Positions 46,183-58,765 are shown, numbered from the stretch's first letter. The stretch: 64,000 nt of DNA from Cryphonectria parasitica EP155 (GCF_011745365.1 NW_024468909.1:1612001-1676000), one strand, 5' to 3'. The notes: generated from the sequence alone by a model not told the origin. A program made the numbers and translations.

Positions 46183-49100
46183 ATGCGGGCGTCCTTCCAC
46201 TTCCTCACCGCCCTCCTGGCCTGGTGGGTCTGTGGCGTGTCGTCGACCACTGATAACCTCACCTCTGCGGTGACCTGGGATGAATACAGTTTGCTAATTA
46301 ATGGATCCAGGTAAGTTCAAGACCATGAAGGGTGTCAATGTTATGTGTAAATTACTTACCATCTCCTTGCAGGGTCTTCATCAACAGCGCAGAGTTCCAC
46401 TACCCAAGGCTCCCCAACCCGGCCCTCTGGCCCGACATCTTCCAAAAGTTCAAGGCCGCCGGCTTCAACACCGTCAGCCTCTACTTCTTCTGGAACTACC
46501 ACTCGGCCGCCAGGGGTGTGTACGACTTCACCTCGCCAGGCAAAGACCTGCAGGCCCTGTTCGATGCCGCCTCGGACGCCGGCCTGTGGGTCATCTCGCG
46601 GCCGGGCCCCTACAGCAACGGCGAGTACACCGCCGGGGGCCTGGCGCTGTGGGGCTCGGACGGGAGCATGGGCACGCTCCGGACCAGCGACGAGGCGTAC
46701 TATGAGGCCTGGCTGCCGTGGGTGCAGGAGCTGGGCGCCATCATCGCCGCGAACCAGATCACCGAGGGCGGGCCCGTCATCCTGAACCAGATCGAGAACG
46801 AGCTGCAGGAGACGACGCACTCTGCCACCAACACCCTGGTCGTGTACATGGAGCAGATCGAGGCTGCTTTTCGAGAGGCTGGCGTGGTTGTTCCTTTTAC
46901 GAGTAACGAGAAGGTAATGAAGGATCCTACACAACAGTCTTCTTTTTTTTTTTTTTTTCCTCTGAGCCCCTAACCAAAAAGGAAGAGACCGACTCAGCCA
47001 TAAAGAGACAGCCCTCATAACTAACTTGCGATACCCCAGGGAATGCGGTCAGAGAGTTGGAGTGTCGACTACGAAGATGTCGGAGGGGCCGTGAATGTGT
47101 ATGGCCTGGATTCTTACCCAGGCGGTCTGTCTTGCACGAATCCGGCGTCTGGATGGACACTTGTTCGAACATACTACCAATGTATGTATTATAAACTCCA
47201 TTTTGTCTATTGTCTTTTCATTTTTTTTCCCCTACAAGGTAGTGGCCTCTGAACACTAATACGTTACGGCTCTAGGGTTTCAGAATTACAGCTACACTCA
47301 GCCAAGCTTCCTACCAGAGTTTGAGGGAGGGTATTTTACTGCCTGGGGCAGTGGCACATTTTACGATACGGTACTTTACACGCTCCACATGCATTTACAC
47401 AAAATCTTGCCTTCTATGAGTCTTGGCTGAATATCTACGAACAGTGTGTTTCGTACCATGATCCCGCCTACCCAGATCTCTTGTGAGCATTATGCCTGTG
47501 CAGGAATTCTTCTCTCAGAGACTGACAAAAGGTGACAGCTACAAGAACAACATTGCAGAGAAAGTGACGATGCAGAACTTGTAAGTTCTTCATCGTGTCT
47601 TGAATACTAGATTGTTCTCGCTCTCTAACAGTCAGTTGTCAGTTATATGGGTTATGGCGGTACAAACTGGGGACACTCAGCTGCTCCAGTAGTTTACACA
47701 TCCTATGACTACGCGTACGTTGAAACATGCTCAAAAAAAAGAGCGATCTCTTGCCTTCCCAAAAGAGAGAAAGTATGCTAATCATGTACATTATCCATAA
47801 TCAGGGCACATATCCGAGAGACACGCCAGCTATGGCCCAAGGTGCTCCAGACAAAACTCATCAACCTCTTCGCCAGCTCGTCGCCCGACCTGCTCAAGAC
47901 CGACATGATCGGAAACGGCACCGGCTACCAGGTCGACACAGACGACATCTTCACGTGGCTGCTCCAGAATCCAGACACAGGGGCCAGCTTCCTGTTCACG
48001 CAGCAGACCACGTCGAGCTCCGAGGTTAATGTGACCTTCACCGCCACCCTCAACACATCTCTGGGCCCTGTCAATGTTCCGAATGTCTCTCTCTTTGGCC
48101 ACCAGAGCAGAATCCTCGTGACAGATTATGCTATTGGGAACAACCACACGCTTCTCTACTCCTCGGGCGACATTGCCACCTGGGCCACTTTTGATAATGA
48201 CGACAATGGGGGCGATGACGAGGCCACGACGACAGCCTTGGTTCTTTACCTCAAGGCCGGGCAGACGGGCGAGTTTGCCTTTGCCAACGAGGCTGGGCTG
48301 ACATACACGGCTTATGGAACGTCTCTTGTCACCACCTCCAACAGCAGCACCGCAGGCCAGATCTTCACGTATACCCAAGGAGATGGCCCGACATTTGTCA
48401 AGTTTTCCAACGGCGTGCTCGTCTACCTGCTCGACCAGACCTCAGCATGGACATTCTGGGCCCCTCCGGCGTCCACCAGTGCTGCTGATAACGTGTATGG
48501 GTCTCCTGACGACAAGATCTTCATCCTGGGCTCGTACCTCGTCAGGAACGCATCTTTAGGTGGCGACGGCGTGCTCCGGATCTCAGGCGACAACAACGTC
48601 ACCACAACCATCGAGACCTTGAGCAGTAGCAGCAGCAGCAGTATTACCTCCATCACCTGGAACGACATCCCTCTCAATGCAACAAGGACATCCTACGGCA
48701 CATACACGGCCACCATCCCAGGAACCGAGTCCCGCAGCGTTGTCCTGCCCGAGATCGCCACCTTGGACTGGCACTCGGCCGACTCTCTCCCCGAGTCCGA
48801 CCCTTCCTTTGACGACTCGTCCTGGATAGTCTGCAACAAGACCACCACCCAGGCTTACATCGCCCCTTACACCTTACCTGTCCTCTTCTCCTCGGACTAC
48901 GGCTACTACGCAGGGGCCAAGATCTACCGCGGGTACTTTCCTGCTTCTTCTTCTTCTTCTTCAAACTACACCTCAGTCAACATCACTGCCTCGGGCGGCG
49001 ACGCCTTTGGCTGGAGTGCCTGGCTCAACGGCGTCTTCATCGGTGGCGACACAGGCAACACCAGCGCCCTCGAGACCACCACCGCCGTCTTGGCCCTGCC

Positions 49101-49869
49101 CCCCTCTGCGCTGCTGCTTTCCTCCAACGGCTCCTCCTCCTCCTCCAGCCAACAGCAGGAAAACGTTCTGACCGTGCTCGTCGACTACCACGGCCACGAC
49201 GAGACCTCCGTCGCAGGCGGCATGAACGTTCCCCGCGGCCTCTACGGCGCCCAGCTGCTCCCCGCCCCTACCACCAGCACCAGCACCGCCAACACCACGA
49301 CGGGCTTCACCACCTGGAAGATCCAAGGCAGCGCAGGCGGCAGCGCCGCCAACATCGACCCCGTCCGCGGGCCCTTCAACGAAGGCGGCCTGTACGGCGA
49401 GCGGCTAGGCTGGCACCTCCCAGGCTTCTCCCCGAGCACCTCGTACCCGACTTCCTACGGCGCCTGGGACGACGCCACCCCTCTCGACGGCCTCACGGGG
49501 CCCGGCGTCCGCTTCTACGTCGCCAACTTCACCCTCGACATCGACGACGACCTCGACGCCCCGCTGGGCCTCGCCTTCTCCGCCCCCGAGGGCACCGTCG
49601 CCCGCGTCCTGTTCTGGGTCAACGGGTACCAGTACGGGAAATACGAGCCGCACATTGGCCCGCAGACCGTCTTTCCGTTCCCCCCCGGGGTTGTGAACAA
49701 TCAAGGGCAAAACTCTCTGGCGGTGAGCTTGTGGGCTATGGAGGACGGCGGCGCCGCGCTGGATGGCTTGGAGCTGGTGGTTTATGATGTGTACCAGACG
49801 GCCTTTGGCTTTGCTCGGGACTGGTCTGCCCTGCAGCCTGGGTGGACGGATCGGAGCCAGTATGTGTAG
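46183..49869 (+). CDS. Secreted beta-galactosidase, glycoside hydrolase family 35
   Basis: Extracellular enzyme removing terminal beta-galactose from lactose, galactans or xyloglucan. Eight exons (46183-46310, 46373-46913, 47040-47181, 47276-47370, 47445-47482, 47539-47580, 47643-47714, 47805-49869) give 1040 aa, near the usual 1000 aa of fungal GH35. All junctions are GT-AG and in frame. A signal peptide (MRASFHFLTALLAWWVCGVSS) starts the protein. The catalytic barrel (about 35-380) contains FHYPRLP, AGFNTVSLYFFWNYH, RPGPYSNGEY, the acid/base Glu in LNQIENE (about E186), the nucleophile Glu in LPEFEGG (about E285) and the YGGTNWG motif. The last exon holds the beta-sandwich domains, with conserved WFYVNGYQYGKYEPHIGPQT-like residues near the end. 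Many N-glycosylation sites are present. Three Ser-rich tracts from trinucleotide repeats decorate loops. Paralogues exist in fungi, so I do not assign lacA specifically. Upstream lies a good TATA box. Confidence 0.93.
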
Positions 49870-49891
49870 TTGATTAGATTTGGTAGGGTGT

Positions 49892-49913
49892 GAGGAGGAG
49901 GAGGAGGAGGAGG

Positions 49914-49951
<38 letters not shown>

Positions 49952-49960
49952 AAGAAAGAA
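49892..49960. repeat. GGA/GA purine microsatellite
   Basis: GAG/GGA triplets pass into GA dinucleotides and then AAAG tetramers. The tract is almost purely purine on the + strand and lies in the presumed GH35 3' UTR. Confidence 0.9.
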
Positions 49961-50092
49961 TGATGGCAGATTGCTCCATAGTGGTGAACAAATCCCTTTA
50001 AAATGTACATGTCATCCCATTATGATTGTAACGAAACCAATCTTTCCCAAATTTCCCAAGACTCATCCGAAGAAAAGAAAAAGAAGTGGAAA

Positions 50093-50109
50093 CCCCCCCC
50101 CCCCCCCCC
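50093..50109. repeat. C17 homopolymer
   Basis: Seventeen consecutive C residues, the longest G/C homopolymer in the window, in non-coding DNA about 225 nt after the GH35 stop codon. Confidence 0.95.
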
Positions 50110-51611
50110 ACGCGACCCCATCCATGCTTACTTTCCCACGGCCTTCGACACCGCCCACTCAAAAAGGTGTTACGACCCGCTGCACTGCAACACAACCAAC
50201 CCACCACAAACCCAGGTCAGATCAGGTCAGTTTAGGTGGACGGGGAATGGCCCGCCGGACCTATCACGGCACTTCCTGACGGGTCACAACAGGAAGAAGG
50301 GTTGTTTGTAATGCCATTCTATTATCTTCTCAAGGAGCCCCGCCTCCCCTGGGCAAATGTAACTCGATGTTGGATAAACTTACTTGATAAGACTTGGTTG
50401 CTTACCTGTATGATCAGCGTTGCACTGCGGCAAAGTATCTACTTGGTCTAGTACCTGAAATGGTCAAGTATTGTCTCTCTCTCTTTCTCTGTTCTTGGCT
50501 GTCGACCGGATGAAATTATACATTCACCATTAGTCCTGTTCTGCATGAAGACACAAAATGCCTGGCTAACCCGTGTCAGCCTCTTCCTCCCTCTCTTTCT
50601 GTCTTCTCTCCTTAGCCTAATCATAAAGCCTTGCCCAAGAGACACAGGAAGGGAGAAAAGCTGATCACCAAGTAAGAACACACACATAACCCCCCAAACA
50701 AAGGCATTCGAGACTTCCTCGCCCGCCCGTCTCTTCCTTCTTATAAATGCTCTGCTGGTCCAGATCGTACACTGATGCCGCCCATAAAACAAAAAGTCAA
50801 AACTCCGCTTGCGTTTTCCCCGCATCCCCAACACTGAAAAAGTAAAAGTAGAAGAACAGGGGTCCAACAAGGACAGATGGAAAAAGAAAGAAAAACGAAT
50901 AGAAAATAAGGCACGTATTCGCATGCCAATTCTGTATCCCCTCGAGACTCCTGATCCCCCTTTCCACCCCATTTGTTTGCCCTAGGTGTAATTTTTTTCT
51001 TCCTTAGACAAAAAAATAATTTGCGGAATGCAAATGTGGTAAAGTGGTCAGTCCGCTTTTGTCGCGTCGTCAACGTACATATAGTTTTTCATCAGTCTCA
51101 CCCGCCCAGAACCCAACTCGCTCTCTCGAGGGGACAAGCCACCAAAAGAGAAAATTATAAAAGGAGAAGAACAAGTGGAGGGAAAAAGGAAAAGAAGAAA
51201 GAAAATAAGATTGGCCGAGCCCAGCAGCCTTGGGAGAACGAAATGGCCGTATATGTCGAGGTCGAATGATACTCCACGTTATGACAAAAGAACCCAGAAA
51301 CCCCACAAATAAGTGCGTCGTCACACAACTGACCCATCCACGAGCGTCTCTCAACCGGACTGACCAAGTATTTTTTCTTCTTTTTCTTTCTGAAAGCTCC
51401 GTGCAAATTCGGCCTCGATCCTCCTGATTACCACTGCTGCTGCTCGCACTTCGTCCGTAAATCACACCACAGAGGCTCCAGTCGCCTTTTTTTTCCCCTC
51501 TTCTTCTTATACTGATAGATTTTTTTTTCTATATTTTTTGTTCGCGCCCTCTTGACAAACAATGCAGTCTCGACGGTCCCCATATTTTTACTTCTCTTTA
51601 GGATTGGCAAC

Positions 51612-52398
51612 CTACGCCGAATTTGTCACGGGCGGGGGATCTCGAGTATGCGGTACCACTATCGGCGTTGGCACACTTCTGGGCTGTTCGGGAGGCGAAT
51701 CCGCCGTGACCAGGTTTCCGATTGATGGCGATTTCTCCGATTTCATCATGCTCGCCGCTGGCGGTGGTGCCTGATGCTCTGCATAGCTCTGTGGCTGCAG
51801 AGGGCGCGGCAAAGCTTGCCCGCTGCCTGCATTTCCCCCTCTTACATCCCTCGGAGAATCCATAGATCCCGCTGCTGCTGATGTTGCTGACGTTGCTGAT
51901 GTCGCCGCTGTGTTATATGCCTGCGATGGGACGGGATACTGGGTGCCGCCCCCTCCTCCTCCTGTTGCTGCTGCTGCTGCTGCTGCTGCTGGTGGTGGTG
52001 GTGCTGGTGGTGGTGGTCCGGCAAGGGGAGTCGTGGGCGGGTGGCCCGCTGGTTTCGGGCTGATCGGGATTGGGCCTGTGGTCGTCCAAGAGCTGGAGTT
52101 GGCACGGGCCTGTGCTTCCTTCTCGGCCTTGCTGGGCCGGCCCCGTTTCCTTCCTGTGGGATTCGACTGGAAAACGCCGTACCCATTGGAAGGTGTCTTG
52201 GACTGGAAGACGTTGTAGCCCTCGGTGGTCGGCTGCTTCGACTCGAGTGCCGGCCGCGGCTGGATGTTAAGGTTCACGCGCGGTGGGGGAAGCCCGCCGC
52301 TACCGGGTTGCTGCTGCTGGGCTAGCGGAGACGGCGAGGGCTGTGGCAGGGGCGGGGTCTGCTGGTCCTGGGGTCGGGACGGCGGTCTGTGTTGTTGA

Positions 52399-52430
<32 letters not shown>

Positions 52431-53053
52431 TTGATGGTACGGTATATGCGCCATCGAGGCCATGCGTTTGGGTGCCTGCTCGGTCAGGAGGTCGCTTGCC
52501 GACTTGCGCTTCTTGAGGTTGGGCACGCTCGGCAGGTCTAATTCTATGTCGAGCATGCTCGAGGCTGCGCGCATACATTGATGCATGTTCCGGCCTGTTC
52601 CATACGCGGCTGTTAAAAAGGCTGTCGTTTCCTCTTGAGTTCTTGGAAAGGAAAAGAGGAAGAGAAGGGAGGGAGAATAAAGACAGAGAACAAGAAGGAA
52701 GAAAAAAGTAAAGATAATTCTCCCAGGCCGGGCTTACCTCCGGGCAGCTGCATCGAGAACCAGTCTGTCTGTAGCTGGTTCATCTTAATGAAAGCTACAA
52801 GCTGCTCAGTATCCACCTGACTGGCCTTGATGTATTCAGCGAGGACGAAACGCTACAGATAAAACATGTTGGTTAGAGGGGCCCCCTTCGTAAGAAGCAG
52901 AAGATGAAAGAATAGAGGGAGCATAGAGAAGAGGTGATGACGATGACGATGATGATCATGGGCTCGACGATCTAGTTGGAAGGGGCGCGCACCTTTTCGT
53001 CCTCGGTAAAGTTCCCCGCGTCCATCATCACAAGCCGCTGCTGGAGTGCCAAA
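51612..53053 (-). CDS. PolyQ/AT-hook-like nuclear protein, 5' end unresolved
   Basis: I recognise the layout as a fungal nuclear protein but know no function. Three exons are supported, complement(51612-52609, 52738-52852, 52993-53053), giving at least 391 aa. The N-terminal block (LALQQRLVMMDAGNFTEDEK, RFVLAEYIKASQVDTEQLV, TDWFSMQLP, RNMHQCMRA) looks like a small helical domain. A basic LKKRKSASD segment, an eleven-residue polyQ run, Pro/Gln-rich disorder, RKRGRPSKAEKEA (an AT-hook-like GRP core within a basic stretch, suggesting DNA minor-groove binding) and poly-Pro/Ala/Gly tracts follow. The first exon shown starts at an acceptor (CTAG, phase 2) with an upstream in-frame stop, so one or more 5' exons are missing from my model. 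Alternatively translation starts at the MetMet at 53028. The third exon has two in-frame acceptors, at 52609 and 52594. Confidence 0.65.
52399..52436 (-). repeat. CAG repeat encoding polyglutamine
   Basis: A CTG/TTG run on the + strand encodes about eleven consecutive Gln in the AT-hook-like protein. Nearby trinucleotide runs at about 51957-52018 encode Pro, Ala and Gly tracts in the same exon. Confidence 0.85.
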
Positions 53054-53270
53054 CTAGCCTCATGTCAGGCGAGGCCAGGATCGCGAAGAAGAAATAAAAG
53101 AGACACGCGAGACCAGGGCTCAGAGTCGGAGGGAATGACGAAAAATCCAAGTGCACAAGCCAGGCAGGAGAGTCACGGGTTGTGAGTGAAATGCGGATGG
53201 GCGGAATATTGGCTGTGGAGCATGGGGAGGCGCAGGAGGACGACCCTGGCTCAGCTTGTGATTGCTATAC

Positions 53271-53325
53271 CACACACGCACACGCACACACACACACACA
53301 CACCACACACACACACAACCACACA
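53271..53325. repeat. Interrupted (AC)n microsatellite
   Basis: AC dinucleotides with occasional GC and CC interruptions extend over about 55 nt, about 220 nt upstream of the first resolved exon of the AT-hook gene. Confidence 0.9.
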
Positions 53326-54910
53326 GTCTGTTTGTCGATGTCTTGCTTGATGGAGGAGGAATCCCGTGTTCCTTTTCTCTCTCGCTCCTCTCTCTTTACT
53401 TCTTCTTCCTTCCTCTTATCCACTTATCCAAACAGGAAATGATAGTAATGAGCGAATGACAAGAAGCCCAAAGGGGATGGGGGGTGGGGGAAAGAGGAGA
53501 AACGAGGGCAAGCAAAAGAAAGAGTTCAAAGACCCAAATGGTTGGGGGCGCGCTCCAGAAGAGAAGAAGGGAACGTCTAGTCGAGTGGGACTACCAGGCG
53601 CGAGGAGGCGACCAAGCGCGCGTCTGGGAAGCAGGGTGCGGTCGAGACAAGAAAGAATGAAGAATCAAGACCTTCCGCTGCACAATCCCTGAGAAGAGGG
53701 GGGGGTGGTATGGGTATGCCTGGTATGGGTGTGTGTATGTATTAATGGGTGCGAGGCCACTGGGGGGGGGGGGAGTGGATGAAGGAAAGGCTAGCAGTAA
53801 AAGGTAAAGGTTCAAGGAACAATAAGAAAAAACCTCTTCAGCGGAAACCAGCAGAGGTAGATGCAGAGCAGCCGAGATTTGGTTGTACAAAATGGACAGG
53901 TAGGGCGAACACCTCCACTGGTAATTTTAATACCCTGACACCGCCCAACGGGCTGATCAAGGGTTCTGGGGCTTTCGTATCCTTGCGAGAGCGTTTTTGG
54001 GGGGGATGGGGACCCTTTTCCTGGAGGAGGATCCGGTTTCTTCTTTTTCGCGCTCTTTCTTCTCTTTTCAAGGGCTGGGAGCTGGGATGGGTTAGACCCA
54101 GTACAGGCCCCAGCTTTTTCCTAGTCCTTGTCGTGTGTGGGTGGTGGTCCGTGAGATTCCTGATCCGTCGGTCGAGTCTCTTTCGCTTGAGGGAACAAAG
54201 AAACCCAAAACGAGGAAGAAGTGGTTCGAGGCGAGTGGATTTGGTGGTGGTCTGTGTGTTTCTTGCTCTCTCCCTCTCGGGTTGATTTTGACCTTGAAAA
54301 TTATGTCGGGGTTTGGTGACAATTACCGAAATCGTGATGCCAAACCAACACCCTTATTTCCAATTTGCGACCTGTCGCCTGCCAAGTCGTCTGTCGTATG
54401 TCGGGTCAGAATAAAAGAGCGAGGTGATGGCTAGTTGGCTGGTTGTTGGAACCAAGACATGAGATAATGGGACAACGACCAGAGAGTCTTGACGCAGCAC
54501 GCCCCAGGCCGATCGAGAGGTCGCCTGTCGTCTCCCGCTGCTATGATGATGCTGATGATGACGACGATGGTGTAAGATTCTCTTCTCGTCCAGATAGCTG
54601 ACTGACTTGTTGTCTCTTAAGGTGTGGCGTTCGGTTCCCAAGTCGCAAGTTCGTCCCAGCTCCCTCCCGGCTGTAGGTCACAATGACTGGCCCACTAGGT
54701 GAGGCAGTCTGGTAAATCTTGGCTGGGGCCCGAGATGAGATTGGCAGCCAGGATCAAGAAGGTTAAAATGTTTCTCCCACGTGCTGGTGGTCCCCGGAGA
54801 TTGGCAGAGGGAGAAAGAAAAGAACTCAAATCTTTTCTCAAAAAAATCCCAGAATTTGATATTTGAGATCTCAGAGAGGCGTTCTCAAATGTCTCTCGTG
54901 TATTCCGAGG

Positions 54911-54928
54911 GAGATATATATATATCTC
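54911..54928. repeat. Perfect 18-nt palindrome around (TA)n
   Basis: GAGATATATATATATCTC is its own reverse complement and could extrude as a small cruciform. It is not associated with any gene I can identify. Confidence 0.8.
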
Positions 54929-57669
54929 TCTCCCGCCATTCCTTGGCTTTTCGATAGATGATGAGATGAAGACGGGGAAAACACCAGTCAGATGAACCAG
55001 CCAGCCAGCGTAACCTGGTCCTTGGGTCTTGGGTGCCGGTTCTAGGTCCTGGTCCTGGTTCCAGATCCAAGCCAGAGGGTTTTAAGAAACTCGTGTGCGT
55101 CCCTTGTTTTTCTTGTTTTCTTTTTGCCTTTGTTTCCCCCTGCCTCTATGCAGAGGCGCGGTAGGAGCAAGTCGAAAGGCAGGAACAAAATGAAACACAG
55201 GATCTCAGTCTAGCCCAACCAATTTCAGGGTGATGGTCTTGCACTGCCATCAAGAAGAAGCATGCAGGGCTGAAACTTGGCTTTCCGCCCATCTCCCTTC
55301 CCTCTACCGCCCATGGAAGGGGGAAAGAAAAGACCAAAGACCGGGCGGGCGGTAGTGAGCGCAGGGCTGGGGCTGGGGCTGTCATGCCACTCATCCATCG
55401 TGAACTCGCATCCGAATCGATCTGTCGCATTTTGTCGCAAGCAGCGGCAGTGTGCCAGCGCCAGCGCGGATGGCATGGGTTGACTGGAGCGGGTCTGGTC
55501 TAATGCAGCACCAATGCGGCAGAGCTTCCCAAGGCTCACTCGCTCGCGCTCACTCCCCTTTCTCTCTCGTCGCGCGGCCGGCCTGTCGTCATGCTTTGTG
55601 TGCATGCACATGCCCCCCCCCCCCTTTCTAATCGAAGGCGCGCCACCACCGCCAGCATCGCGAACATGACACCGACTGCCTCGTTTAGGCCAATGGGGTG
55701 CATCCCGACTGGTGCACATGACACCCCCTTTTTGGGCCACTTGGATGCCACGGGACCGCGGCGATGATTGTTCTCTTTTTCTTCTTTTGGATTTTCTGGG
55801 TGCTGCTGCTGCTAGCTCTTGTCAGCGATTACGAGCTCAGTCGCCCGTCGCTCGTTGCAGACTGAATCCTGTCCCAAATCAAATGGAGAAAATCGTGACT
55901 TTTCTTTACCGTAGTTGACCCATTATAAGAGAATACGGCGACCAGGGTTCAATTTTGACTTACAACTTGCTGCAAGGCTATCAAATCATAGATCACCTCT
56001 GGCCAGTGCTCAGCCCAATGAGATGTTTCAATTGGGGGCCCTCTCTTACTCTCTTTCAATCGCCCAGGGGGCACCCCGTCGAGGGTGGGACAAGAGCCTT
56101 TTCTGACGGTCGCATCTTGACGTTCTGAGTGGTTGGCAGCGCCTGCGCCGTCTCACCAATGAGAAGGGCCCATCAGCAGAGTGACCGGTGGGTGAGCGAC
56201 GAGCCATCCTGGGGCACGAGCCAGCAGTTCTCTGAGGATTGATGGAGCCGCATGCTGATCGGGCCTTGCTTGTGCAGTGGTCTCGATTGTGGTCTGCAAA
56301 GGTAGGTGTGTGTGTCTTTTGTGGGTGCGCGCGCGTGTGGGTGTGGGAGTTCTTGTCTGGGGAAGGAAGGATGGATGAGTTCTCAAAGAAAAGGAAGCAA
56401 GCACCAAGCGTCCTTTTCTCTTTCTCTCTTTCCCTCTCTCTTTCGCATTGAGAAGTGGGCACCGCCGGGTCAATATGAATTCCTTTTTTCCTCCTTCTTT
56501 CCTTCTTTTCCAACCTTGTTTGTACTTCCTCACCGCTCCGTTCTCGAAACCTCTTTAGCCCAGGGTCCACTACTACTACACACACACCGGCCCTGCAGAA
56601 ATGCGTTGGCACCGTAGCCACGACACACAGAAAATCTTCGTGACCATCCAACCCAGGTTTATCTGCCCTGCCCAACCCAACCCAGCCCAACATCAGGGAT
56701 GGGCCAGCAATTTAGCACCCGCAGTGGTTTTCCTTGGTTCCGATTGACCGCCTGGTACTTGTGTGGGTGTCACGCCAGAGGGGACGGACGAACTTGCTTC
56801 TTCTCTGCGGGCCGGGGGGGCTTGTAGAACCCTCGGCGATCTGCCTCTTAAGAGACACTCCTTGTTACCACTGCAGGTCATGAGGTGATATTCTTACAGC
56901 AACTCGCCATATCAGGCATAGGCATAGGATTTGATAGCATCCAAAGAGGGGAAGGAAAAGGAAAAAAAATTAAGAATTTGGGGGGGAGGGGGTTGGTGTT
57001 CTTGTTTCTTGTTCTCGTGGTTAGAGATGCCATCTCCACAGGAGATATCAGACCAGGCTGGCTTCCCGTATCCTATGCTGTGCTGCTAGTCAAGGGCACA
57101 ATCTCTTGTGATCTTGAAGTCCAGTAGTGCATTGGCAGTGTACATGGTGCTGTACAACACACATTGTGACACTCAGCACCTGCAGTGTGGTCTGGTTGAC
57201 CATGCGTGTGGGATCCTAGGTGACGGTACCTATTTTCAAGAATCAAAAGCATCACTCCAGTGATCAAAGGCGAGGCTGAGGTACATAACATTGCATTTGA
57301 TGTTTTGTCATGTTCATTTCTAGGTCCTTAACCCCCGGGCCAGCTTTGAGAATGTATAAGTACCCTCTCCCTCTCCTCTCCTCTCATCAGTTACCTAAGG
57401 GCTTACCTTACTTTGATAATTCGCAGCATTGTCACATGGCATAATTCAACCTTTCACACATCTGGACTATGAATGTTTTGGTTCAGGTGGGTATTTCTGG
57501 CAGCAGATGGTGGCGGGGCAATCTGCAAACCATGACCTGCCCTTGTGTCTTATCTTTTTCCTCCCGAAACCCTGAGCTTTCCAGAAGAAGTTCATTTGAT
57601 TGTCATGCAAAAGATCATCACGAAAGGGCTTTGAATGTCCTGTGTGCACTGTTTGGAAAGCCTTTCCAG

Positions 57670-57707
57670 CAGGGCAGGGCACGGCACGGCAGGGCATGGC
57701 ACGGCGG
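57670..57707. repeat. GGCAN pentamer minisatellite
   Basis: The segment consists of about seven imperfect copies of a five-base unit (GGCAG, GGCAC or GGCAT). It lies in non-coding DNA about 1.1 kb before SET2. Confidence 0.7.
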
Positions 57708-58765
57708 AAGTAGATTGACCATCAGAAGGCGAACACCTGGCAAGCGTCCTCCTAGCTCACGCCTGGATCCTCACCTCATTTCCAAAGCAGGTCTAACTGA
57801 ACCCATATCTCCTGTCTGGGTGTATTCTCTCAAGATACATTCATCAGGGACAACAAGCATGATTCGGTGGATTGTTTCCCTTTGAAAAAATCATGAGGAT
57901 GATGACTGGTCACTTCCATGGAGAAATGGGGGGTTTTTTTGGGGGGGGGGGAACCTCTGAGAATTTCAATAGATCACTGACTGTGTCATTTCAATTCAGA
58001 CCACCTAACCACCGAGTACCACAGTGCTGTAGATGGACTTGCAGCAGCCCCCTGGGGGCCCAAGGTCTGCCCCAAACCCACCACCCCTCCACTAGATATG
58101 GCCTAGCCCCACCTGGACTTTTGCACCTGGCCAGACCCACATGGGAAAGCCAGTGAGAGGGCAGTGGCTGATGGCACTTGCGTCCGCCGGGTATGCACTT
58201 GGTCGACTTCCGCACCCGTCGCAAACACACACCAAGACTTTTCTTCCCTTGGCCACCTGCAATCTGCGCAACAAGTCCTCCGAGCGACCGCCGAGCGACT
58301 GGACTGGAAAGTGAATCAGCCGCTGAACCAAACACCGTCTAGGAGTCTCGAGACTGACAAGAAGAAGATCAACCGGAGGAACAGCCTACCATCTTCAAGG
58401 AGGAGTTGGCGCTGCTGCCATGTCGCAGGTGCTGCTGGGTGAGGAAGTGCGATAGCGATCCGTTGATGCTTCTAGCTGAGCCTGTTGACCCCATCACCAT
58501 CTCCCACCTCCCTCCTCGACCAGCGATTCCACTGGCTTCCACTGCTGCGCTACCCTTCGATCCACACGAGCAAGTCTATGGCCCGCGCAAATCCCGCAAG
58601 AAACGCTCCGACTTTCTCATAACCGCCTCCCTCCCTCCCTCCCCTCTCTTCCTCTCTCTCACCTGTCCTCCCACCGCATCCTACCTCGAAAACGCTCGCT
58701 CCCCGTGTTGTCTTCCTCTCTGGCTTCCATATTTTGGCGTGGAAAGCAAGTCGTTGCCTGTCTGG

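Larger units (their letters stand above)
49870..51611. other. Convergent 3' region between GH35 gene and AT-hook gene
   Basis: About 1.7 kb between convergent genes. Just after the GH35 stop lies a GGA/GA microsatellite (49892-49960), followed by C17 at 50093-50109. No open frame with a domain was found. Confidence 0.55.
53054..58765. other. 5.7 kb gene desert upstream of SET2
   Basis: Divergent intergenic region between the AT-hook gene (-) and SET2 (+). Missing 5' exon(s) of the AT-hook gene probably lie in its left part. Visible items are an (AC)n tract (53271-53325), G12 at 53762-53773, a perfect palindrome GAGATATATATATATCTC at 54911-54928, C12 at 55613-55624, a GGCAN pentamer minisatellite at about 57670-57707 and G11 at 57941-57951. 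Open frames (such as 56046-56693 and 55225-55740, both -) are low in complexity. An open frame continues leftwards from SET2 to about 58406, with an in-frame ATG at 58466. Confidence 0.5.

Noticed and set aside
56046..56693. 215-codon - strand frame
   Set aside because: Dominated by Arg/Lys/Glu and Pro/Thr-His low-complexity translated microsatellite.
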